DNA from: Thermoprotei archaeon
GTDB taxonomy: Archaea; Thermoproteota; Thermoprotei; Thermofilales; B20-G17
Direction of reading: 5' to 3'
Assembly (NCBI GenBank): GCA_003650675.1
Contig: QMRH01000012.1
Location: 1 to 41,081 of the forward strand
DNA length: 41,081 nucleotides
Shown: piece by piece, positions 16,434-24,400 of the stretch
Layout: each line of letters starts with the position of its first letter
Numbering within the stretch: the first letter of the stretch is position 1
Notes under the pieces: generated by a model
The model's database searches: none
Told to the model about the DNA's origin: nothing
The model's input: only the letters and a program-made list of their open reading frames with translations
Position numbers and translations under genes: made by a program

Positions 16434-16624
16434 CACTCCCCCTACTTAGGTGGGGGATTTTTGCTTTTAGGGTGTTCATTGTCTTTTTGGGCTCCCATTT
16501 CATCCCACCCCACCTTAGGGGCTGTGCCGCCAGCCCGTCATCCCTACCCCCGAGAGGGACTCGGGACTATCGGAGAAGAATCCCCCCACCAAAGCAGGAG
16601 GCTTCCCGGCACCATTTTTGTAAA
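16430..16624 (-). mobile_element. IS200/IS605 3'-end remnant (tnpB tail and right end, reRNA-like), copy 2
   Basis: This is the second copy of the 197 bp unit at 10022-10218, in the same orientation and almost identical over the whole length. It differs by a few substitutions, a 1 nt and a 2 nt deletion, and a changed right-end hairpin (CCCCC...GGGGG). The deletions shift the tnpB-tail frame (CTCGGGGGTAGGG replaces CTCGGAGGGGTAGGG), so the protein reading is dead while the RNA-like sequence is kept. The right end terminates GGAGTGTCAA, and the adjoining guide position would read CTGTGTAAAGCATGGA, antisense to the last codons of the aldolase gene. No transposase or TnpB body is present. Confidence 0.65.
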
Positions 16625-16767
16625 TGCTGGTAGAAAGGGTGTCGTTGCACATTCTATTTGAGCCCTGTGGAACCACACCCGTAGCCATAGGAGAAGAAAG
16701 GGTGTTAACTGTTTTCGAGGACGATGGTTAAATACATCAAGATCTTTAACACCGTTTAAACCATGTG

Positions 16768-17466
16768 TTACGGTACGTGAAGTCCCTGTTTTTTCATGAA
16801 CCTGAGTACTCTAGTAGCAATGATTATGGCTAGAAGGTGGTCTATGAACAAGTCTTGCGGGACAAAGACGAGCACCGATGCTATAAAAAGCACTAGAATC
16901 TCGCCTGGTAAATTGAACCCAAAGTGGCTTACAATGTTTTTAGACCATCCTTTTAACCCTAAACCCAGAGCCGTGGGCTGCAGGGCGTAGTAACAGAATA
17001 CTAGGAAACCGAATACATATATGGGAAGGACCGAGAGGAACGAGATTGCCAAAAGAATTGCAATATCCTTTAACGAGGGGTGTAGGAGTCTTTTTGGAGA
17101 AGCCTTAGCATACTTCCTTGATAAACAGCTCATCAAGTAGCATGAAACAGGGAACATCCAGAGGTAGCCTGCCGTATAGCCTACAAGGACTTGGGGGCCG
17201 CCTCTAAACCCTGATGCAGCAGGCACATTGAATCCTATTAAAAGAAGATATATTGCTTGAGACAGAGCAGCATACTTCGGTTTAAGAGTTATCGCTGCTA
17301 AAATTACTATAAAGTTCTGCATAGTATAAGGCACAGGTCCCAAGTGAAATTCAATCTGCGCGAAAACAGCCGAAAGAGCCGCGAAAAAAGCTGAAAGAAC
17401 CATATGTATTCGTTTATCCTTCAGCTGATATGGGTTCTTCCAGCGTCGAGCCGCAGCCCTCTTCAT
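16768..17466 (-). CDS. bioY: BioY-type biotin transporter S component
   Basis: BioY is the substrate-binding membrane component of ECF-type biotin uptake and can work alone or with an energising ATPase module. The protein has about six membrane segments. The family signatures are GPVPYTMQNFIVILAA (near residue 42), then ALSQAIYLLLIGFNVPAAS, GGPQVLVGYTAGYLWMFP (near 88) and the C-terminal PQDLFIDHLLAIIIA, equivalent to the BioY PGDxxK region. At 232 residues it is slightly longer than most BioY because of a charged N-terminal extension and a longer middle loop. Start ATG. No ECF ATPase or T component lies nearby. The ligand is assigned by family. Confidence 0.85.
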   Translation of the reverse strand: MKRAAARRWKNPYQLKDKRIHMVLSAFFAALSAVFAQIEFHLGPVPYTMQNFIVILAAITLKPKYAALSQAIYLLLIGFNVPAASGFRGGPQVLVGYTAGYLWMFPVSCYLMSCLSRKYAKASPKRLLHPSLKDIAILLAISFLSVLPIYVFGFLVFCYYALQPTALGLGLKGWSKNIVSHFGFNLPGEILVLFIASVLVFVPQDLFIDHLLAIIIATRVLRFMKKQGLHVP

Positions 17467-17592
17467 AGCTCCAGCTCTCTAGTCATCTAAAGGACTCCAG
17501 ACTTAAAATACGTTGTCTAAGCCTTAAAGTTTCCATAAAACGATAACACTCTTTATTCTTCGAGATAAAGAGGCTGGTTCTCGGTCAAACCA

Positions 17593-18435
17593 TTATGTAC
17601 TCTTTTTTACTTCTATCAAGTATTCGCAGTAGGGATCTCCCCTGGCTATGCAATTTGTCTCTATGGCTATTATCTCGTTGAAATCGACACCACCCCAGTA
17701 TTCTGCAAACCAGCCTGCCACAATGCCTTTCAGTAAGCTCCCCCTATTCCCTCCAGAACCTTTAAATAGTTCACACTCAAAGCTTCCATGTATCCTTACA
17801 ATAGCTCTCCTTCGATGATCGTTTATCTCGACATCCTCCAGGATGCCGTAGCCGACAAGCTGGAAAAGTTTTTTGTTCAGTTCAAAAGCCATTTTCCTAT
17901 CGCCCGTAATCCTATAATGGTTTCTAAAGGCGTCTCTACCTATCTCGAATCCAATTAAATAGAGTAAAGCACCATAGCTTGAACCTATCTTTTCCCATCC
18001 CTTCTTGAAAAGATCTTTATAAATAACTTTACGTGTGATTACTACCCTCTCACCCATGAGCGTTAGCGGAAAGGAGCGGGCATCCACCGCTACCCCATCG
18101 AACAAGGGTTTATCGTACTCGACATCCACCACCATGGGGATCTTGCCAAGTTCGCTGACAAGCCTAGACGCCTCTTCTTCGCAGTTGGACAGATCAGCTA
18201 TTATGATCATCCTTAGCATACACCCTACTCCATGGGGTACAGACATCTTAAGTTGAAGTATCGGGATCTTTAATCTAGTAAAGGAGCTTACAATCCTTTC
18301 TAATACACCAACAACTTTTAAACTTTCATACTTAAGCTTAAGATAGAAAACATAGGGCCTGGTGTCAGGTAGATATACAAATCTACCTACCTCATAAGGC
18401 TCCCTCCTAGCTGTATACTCTAGAACCTCACCCAA
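17593..18435 (-). CDS. ACT-like plus V4R domain protein
   Basis: This 280-residue protein has the same two-part plan as the one at 4123-4905. An ACT-like region (YVFYLKLKYESLKVVGVLER then IPILQLKMSVPHG) spans residues about 28-115. A V4R domain follows (WEKIGSSYGALLYLIGFEIG, then SFECELFKG, and terminal IETNCIARGDPYCEY with its cysteine pair). It is probably a cytosolic sensor of a small ligand with no output domain of its own. The upstream 18436-18480 is very AT-rich and could hold its promoter. Its neighbour downstream is bioY, 126 bp away on the same strand; whether they form an operon is unclear. Confidence 0.72.
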   Translation of the reverse strand: MGEVLEYTARREPYEVGRFVYLPDTRPYVFYLKLKYESLKVVGVLERIVSSFTRLKIPILQLKMSVPHGVGCMLRMIIIADLSNCEEEASRLVSELGKIPMVVDVEYDKPLFDGVAVDARSFPLTLMGERVVITRKVIYKDLFKKGWEKIGSSYGALLYLIGFEIGRDAFRNHYRITGDRKMAFELNKKLFQLVGYGILEDVEINDHRRRAIVRIHGSFECELFKGSGGNRGSLLKGIVAGWFAEYWGGVDFNEIIAIETNCIARGDPYCEYLIEVKKST

Positions 18436-18637
18436 GTTCTTAACCCCAATTATATAAAATAACTTTTAAAATATAAGTATAATAAGTAAAATATGTCACT
18501 CTAAAATGGAAGCCTACAAACAGCATGAATGTGGGGGAATTAAAGGCCTCGGCATAGGTCCTACTTTTTCACCCCTAATTATCTTAAGGCCGTAAACAAT
18601 CTTCTCCTGAAAGGAAACTACAGATTAGCAAAGGTTT

Positions 18638-19157
18638 TTAAACCGGTGTCCATCTAACTATGCCGGGTATTGCGTCGAAGTCTTCATCTGCAGAAGCTAT
18701 GTTCATGCAATTTATTGAAGTCATTACAGCTATATGTAGAGAGTCTCTCGGCGGTAACGAATAGTTTTTCATGTACTCTATGAAGTCTTCAAGATGGAAA
18801 GGTTCTACACTTAGAATTTGTAGTCCCTCCATCCCCAATATTATGCTGATACCTTTCTCAACGTATGGGGCAACCTCAGCTACAACCTTTCGGTTCTCCT
18901 TTAACACCTTAAGAGGGTTTCTTCTGTACAGCTCTTCAACACGCCTTAACATAAGTTTGTATGCTAATTCGTCCAAAACCAGCGTAGATATATAGCCTTT
19001 TTAATTCTCCTTTCTCGATCCTTTCTAAAAACTCGGTGCAAATATCTCTAATGGGTTTTGGGCCACGTAGATACAAGTGGAAAATATTTGCGTCGACGAA
19101 AATAGAGGTACCTTTAGGTATCCTTGCTAACGCTTTGGCCATAGATTTAGTCCTCAT
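18638..19157 (-). pseudogene. vapC: PIN-domain VapC toxin gene split by one frameshift
   Basis: Two frames join to give one complete PIN protein. The first (ATG at 19157) holds the N-terminus with SIFVDANIFHLYL, the first active-site Asp. The second holds STLVLDELAYKL, PRDSLHIAV and IASADEDFD, the remaining acidic residues. The switch falls in a run of five A on the coding strand (18998-19002): removing one A turns ELKRLYIY into ELKGYISTLVLDEL, the normal family text. So the gene is a recent pseudogene, a sequencing error in a homopolymer, or a slippage-expressed gene. Its start overlaps the upstream antitoxin gene by 11 bp. The region downstream of the shift is otherwise undamaged. Confidence 0.8.
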
Positions 19158-19335
19158 ACTTTTCCTTAAAGTATAGTGGAATCAATTCGGGATCTAAAAC
19201 GGAGAACTCTAGTTCGTCTTCGCTGGGGTCTCCTAAGGTTCCGGAAAAACCCCTTACATTGATCTTCTTCCTGGGTTTAACGACGGCTTTTCCTTCGTCA
19301 TATAAACATAAGTTCTGATCCTTCCTGGAGCCCAC
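19147..19335 (-). CDS. antitoxin of the VapBC type
   Basis: The 62-residue product (GTG start at 19335) precedes the split PIN gene and overlaps it by 11 bp. The text VVKPRKKINVRGFSGTLGDP then DELEFSVLDPELIPLYFKEK is typical of short archaeal antitoxins partnered with PIN toxins. It has no clear ribbon-helix-helix or AbrB motif, so I assign it from position and general pattern. A 20 bp palindrome at 19358-19377, near the predicted transcription start, is a likely autoregulatory operator. The start is uncertain because no ATG is available; the GTG is the first usable codon after the palindrome apart from a TTG in another frame. Confidence 0.62.
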   Translation of the reverse strand: MGSRKDQNLCLYDEGKAVVKPRKKINVRGFSGTLGDPSEDELEFSVLDPELIPLYFKEKYED

Positions 19336-19357
19336 AAAACTTTTCTTATTTCTATGG

Positions 19358-19377
19358 GAAGGGTTAGCTAACCCTTC
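19358..19377 (-). promoter_or_regulatory. 20 bp perfect palindrome, likely operator of the antitoxin-PIN operon
   Basis: GAAGGGTTAGCTAACCCTTC is perfectly self-complementary. On the minus strand a TATA-like TTTATAAAG lies about 25-30 nt upstream (near 19397-19406), so the palindrome covers the expected transcription start. This is where an autoregulating antitoxin would bind. The shared TTAG/CTAA core also occurs in the palindrome at 11239-11254. Confidence 0.55.
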
Positions 19378-19509
19378 TTCCTAATCCTACTCTTACTTTC
19401 TTTATAAAATCCACCCCTACTAGTAAAATCCAACTTTAGCTAATAAGTCTAACACAAATAATTATTTCCTACACTATAGAAACATGTGGAAAATGGTCGA
19501 TAATATTTG

Positions 19510-21408
19510 CTAGAAAGGAATATAATATGGGCTTATCAGGGCTTTCTTTAGGAACAATATTATTACACCTAAACCTATTGCTAATCCTATACCGGCGTAT
19601 ATGCCGGCTACTATTACAAACCTGTTTTCGTTCCACCATTCATCGCCCATAAACTTTTTGGTGAGTCTAGCTATCACAATGCTAATAAGGAAGGATATTG
19701 CTACAGAGATCCAGGTCCGTGTCCCAGCTAATAGTGCAATACCCACAAGTGAGGGCGAAAGTTTGAGAATAACTGCCAGCACTGAAACCACGATTCCTGC
19801 AATGAAGCCTATGGAAATATCTTTGATGTTAAGGCTTAGGATGCTGTTTCCTCCGCCTACACCGGTTACAGCGGATATTAAGAGGTATTGTTCAGCTACT
19901 TGGACGGGGAAATTTATCATAGAAGCCGGGTAAGCTGAAGACGGTATAGGCGCCATCTTCCAAAAGACCTGCATATACAGGATTCCCATTATAGCTCCTA
20001 CAAACCATGCAAAGAACCATGCTTTAATATAGCTTCGAGGCTTCGTCTCACAGAGCAATGCTACCTTAAGTTGCTGCACTATGCCCACACCACCCGTATA
20101 AACGGTAAACCCTGCAGTTTGCGTAAACCAGAGTTTAGGATCACGGGCCCCAGTCAAGTACATTACCACTGGCACGAAGTAGGGGATATCAAAACTGAAA
20201 CCGTATTCGGCTAAAGCCCTTCCCTGTAGATGTGAAAACAGAAAAGACCATACTACTGATATTGACAGTATTAAAGGCAGATAAAATATGTTGAAGCCCG
20301 AGAGAACCCATGCTAGAAACGATGCAAGTATCGTCGAGGCGAAGAACAGGTATAATGCATACTTGGATCTAACGAACTCTACCCCAACAGTTCTCTTTCT
20401 AGTGAATTCCCTTATTGTACTTATAATATATTTTCTATAAAAGAAGATTTGTGCCAGAGCTATGGCTATTCCGAAGCCTATCGTAGGGTTTATCCAGAAC
20501 GAGATATAGGACCATGTATATATTTCACCTAAATTCATCCCTTTAATATACAATGGAAAGAGACCTCTCTTCACTAGAAGATTGTTGGCGAAAAGGTATA
20601 TGAAGATCGAGGAGATGGAGAGGAGTACTATAAAGGAGTGGGGCATAAAGAAGGCAAAGGTATATGACGCTAAGTCGGTGGATATTCCTAGACTTGCTCC
20701 AGGTAGAAAGTCTTCGATGAGTCTTGTGAAGTCATAGAATGGTATTGGTATCAATAAAATCCTATGGTCGGTCAACAATGGTATGACGTATGCCAATATA
20801 CCGTAGACTATACCAAGAATGGTTGTAGCCGTAAATATTCTCTTTTTAGAGGATTTGGGAACTACTAAGCTTAAAATAGTTTCCGCTGATACATTAGCCA
20901 AGGGGAAGGGTAATTTCTCTATTTCAATGAACTGGTGATAGAGGTAGACTCCGAGTGAGAAATCTATGATTTTCCCTAGGGTCCATGCAGAGAATAGTAT
21001 AAATATGGGTAGAATCCAGTCGTGGTGAAAGAATATTCTATGTTTGATGGCTGGAGAATACGGTGGAGGAGCCCACCAATCGGGGATAACTTTGTATAAT
21101 CCCAGATACTTTGCCATAGGATTTGACCGAAAATACATGTTTCCTATGAGTGCGAATGCTATGCTTCCTGTCACCGCTTCAGACGCTATAGAGTAAATTA
21201 TGAAAGCTTCTTGTTTGGTTAATGGTTTTTCCGAAAACTTGAAGATCTCTATGAAAAATATCAGGGAGATTATTGAGGCTGCGGATGAGAGGCTACCGCC
21301 CATTGTAAGTATGTAATATATGTTAGCTGGCAAAAGAATTAATATAACATAGAGTATCCCTATTAGAGATTTTACTGTGAAACCTTCCTTAAGAACGTCA
21401 TCCCTCAT
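19510..21408 (-). CDS. OPT-like multi-pass membrane protein (second of locus)
   Basis: A 632-residue integral membrane protein with roughly 14-16 hydrophobic segments and few soluble loops. A central loop reads HQFIEIEKLPFPLANVSAET (near residue 165), matching the E-x-LPFP motif of the oligopeptide transporter (OPT) superfamily, in which members take up peptides or metal chelates with protons. The OPT-like protein at 25953-27956 carries the same motif. A YPASMINFPVQVAEQYLLIS segment near 505 and a glycine-rich region after it also fit this fold. Start ATG; it overlaps the end of the upstream M28-FtsX gene by 11 bp, so it is the last gene of the five-gene minus-strand operon. The substrate is unknown. 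Confidence 0.7.
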   Translation of the reverse strand: MRDDVLKEGFTVKSLIGILYVILILLPANIYYILTMGGSLSSAASIISLIFFIEIFKFSEKPLTKQEAFIIYSIASEAVTGSIAFALIGNMYFRSNPMAKYLGLYKVIPDWWAPPPYSPAIKHRIFFHHDWILPIFILFSAWTLGKIIDFSLGVYLYHQFIEIEKLPFPLANVSAETILSLVVPKSSKKRIFTATTILGIVYGILAYVIPLLTDHRILLIPIPFYDFTRLIEDFLPGASLGISTDLASYTFAFFMPHSFIVLLSISSIFIYLFANNLLVKRGLFPLYIKGMNLGEIYTWSYISFWINPTIGFGIAIALAQIFFYRKYIISTIREFTRKRTVGVEFVRSKYALYLFFASTILASFLAWVLSGFNIFYLPLILSISVVWSFLFSHLQGRALAEYGFSFDIPYFVPVVMYLTGARDPKLWFTQTAGFTVYTGGVGIVQQLKVALLCETKPRSYIKAWFFAWFVGAIMGILYMQVFWKMAPIPSSAYPASMINFPVQVAEQYLLISAVTGVGGGNSILSLNIKDISIGFIAGIVVSVLAVILKLSPSLVGIALLAGTRTWISVAISFLISIVIARLTKKFMGDEWWNENRFVIVAGIYAGIGLAIGLGVIILFLKKALISPYYIPF

Positions 21409-24400
21409 ACTTCTCCCTCTCCTTAAGGGTTAACCCTCTCCATATTAGAAACTGTTTTCGAATATCATCTATAAGAAACATGGAAGATCTTCTCCAGGAT
21501 GAAATAGGTCCCTTCAAACAGTGGAGTTTGAGTATAAACTTAAATTGTTTTTCCCTACTCTTTACGGCCAGCAAATGCATTTCCTGTATTATACCAAGCT
21601 CATAAGGAGCCATCTGGAGCTCCACCTTCAGTATGGTAGCAGTTTTCTGGCGCTCAATGGAGGTTTTTAAAACGGAGTATTTTTCTCCCTCTCCATGGAT
21701 ATCAAGGTATTCTTTTATGAACTTCAGTATGGCATCCGCCTCCTGCCTACTTGTAATAACAAATGGTAGCGTTATGGTCCATTTATTTCCAACAGGTTTT
21801 GTTTCAGGCTTCCATCTTCTTTCAAGTGAAGGTGTAACCATTTTTGATGCCCTCCAAAGAGGATAGCTTGAGGCTAGAAGGGTGGAGGCTATCGAAAGTA
21901 GAGTAGAGTATACCGGTACGTTCACTGTATAACTCAGGTAGATTCCTGGAAGCAGATTGAAGATGTTTATCGTTTTCGCTAAAGCTATGCCAACAATGTA
22001 TCCTAGGACACCGCTAATTACGGAAAGTATTAAAGCCTCCATTAAAAACAGCCCTGAGACATGGTACGGGGATAACCCTAAGGCACTATATGTTTCGATC
22101 TCCTTTGATCTCTCATAGACATTTGAGAGCATTGAATTGAATATTATCAATATGCCTATGGCTATAGGTATGACAAGTTGTTCAGGTCTTTCAAAGACGT
22201 ATATGAGTGCACGGAAGTATTGATATACACTTTGGGTTTTCTTCGGAGTTAGTTGTGTAGCGTAAATGCTGTATGTTTCATTTAGATTTAACGTTAAGAG
22301 TCTTGCCGCTTTATCTAGCCAAGTATAGTCAAGTGGACGTACGGTGATTGCTAGGCTGTATATGTTGCCTCCAAGATCCCTAGCCAGTTTCGCAGGTATT
22401 ATCACTATAAAGTACCCGCGTTTTATCCTCCTATAAATAATGCTTGTAGGGATGTAGCTGAATAGCTTTATTTTCTCTCTTGTAGGCTTCTTAACCAGCC
22501 CCTTGAAGTCGATTAACGTGAAGTTTCCACCATCCAGATCTATCTTCGAACTAAATAGTTCGCCATCAATTATACCAACAACCTTTAACTTCAACGAGTT
22601 CGATAACTCGATGTATTCTTCACCTAAAGCTATTTTGGATAAATTTAAGTTAAGGTATTCTGCAGCAACGTCGTCCACTATACAGCTATAATAGTCGTCA
22701 TCATTGAACCACCTTCCCCGTGTTATTAAACCATCCACTCCGGTGACGCTTGCCTCCTCGGGTCCTAAGCCTAAAAATGCGCTCACATAGGCTTCAATAC
22801 TCATGTTTTTCGATCTTATTTTCAGCTCTTGCGGCGGATAATACCATATTCTTGATGAAATTGCAAATGTTCCATCAAGGTTTGATAAAAGTGAATATAT
22901 TTTTTCGATATATTTTTCAGGAATGGGTTGCCAAACCTGTCCTCTCACCAATATGCCAGTGTATGCCGGTGATGTATACGTATCTCTACTCACCACACCT
23001 AAAGTCAATGCCGGGAATGAAAATATTATCAATCCAAGTACAACGAGTATTAGTGTTGAGAAAAGTAGTATGCTTCTAGTCTTTCTTCTTCTAATGAAGG
23101 ATGAGCCAAGTGATATGGCTATAATTATTGCACCGCTACGGCTTATGCCAGCGAAATGCGGCCCCTTTAGTTTTTTCTTAAGGAAGCCTAGGGCATAAAT
23201 AAAGTCTGCGAAGGATAATAGTATTGCAGGCAACATTAAAACTGAGAGTAAGGCCCCTAGAAATAGTAGGAAAATATCCTCCATCAAGCCGAACGCCGGA
23301 TGTAGTACATATAGTACAGATAATGTAATGACGGAGAGTATAGATATTCTTATGATCTGTTGATTAGTGTTTTTCGACGAAAAGACTATTCTTTCAAGCA
23401 GGTAAATGAAGAACGGTAATAATATAAGTATGAACATGATCGATGCCTTTACATTTAAATCTTCATAGTATATTTTCTCGTGAACAACCCTGTTTATCTG
23501 CCATGACTCTATGGAGAATGTGATGAAAAAGTCGTATCTTAAAGCTTCGTATAGATATTTTCTTGCCTGGAGGATGTAATTACGGCTTCTCGTCATCAAA
23601 TCTTCGATTTCCAGGTTTTTGATGCCCTGTTCCTTCATTCGTAGATATCTTTCTAGATTTACATGGTATGTATCCTCCGCGATCCTTAGTGGAGTGAACT
23701 TAACGTGCTTTAAAATTCCGTAATTTACGGAAAAACCTTTACCCTGGTTATTAAGTATCAATAGGAATCTAGGTTCACCTTCCTTGGGGCTTCTCGAAAC
23801 CATGAACAGCTCTATGTTTACACCCGGCTGGAGGAAAACCATGAAGACCGGGTATCCTTCTTGGAACGAGGAGAATGTTGCACCATAAAATTGAGGCGAG
23901 GTATGGCTTGACGCCTCTAGGATTCTTATGTTATATATTGTTGGTATTGAAAGCGTTTCTGGCTCAATTATAAAGTAGAAAGCTATCGATCCACAGCGAA
24001 AAACGACGTGCGTCAGGTACTTTTCATCGCTGTTTATGGTGAAGTCAATATCTCTTCTATGTATACCGTAGTCTGTAAAGTATTCGATCTCTCCTTTATT
24101 GTTTAGGACTGCTGCTTCTATGATGTATTTGTATTCGATGGCGGGTAAATAGTCCGTACCTAGCCTAGCCGAGGAGGCTACTCCATGGAAAACAAATTCG
24201 CCGTTCTCATCTGTTAAATTCATTATGAAACCTGTCGTGGAGTAGTATCCTTCTGAATATGTTTCCTTGATTTTTGGTAAACCACCGTATAGGCCTAGAC
24301 CAAAGGAGTTCGGCATGCTGGCTACAACCCTTAACCTAACAATGGTGTTTGGGGCGGGGGTATACCATCCAGTACTTTGATTATATATTAGAACCTTACC

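Noticed and set aside
16430-16661. Plus-strand open frames of about 66-67 codons across remnant copy 2
   Set aside because: They are Pro/Arg-rich, fall inside the repeated element and lie opposite to the tnpB-tail frame; copy 1 does not keep them. They reflect GC-rich repeat sequence.
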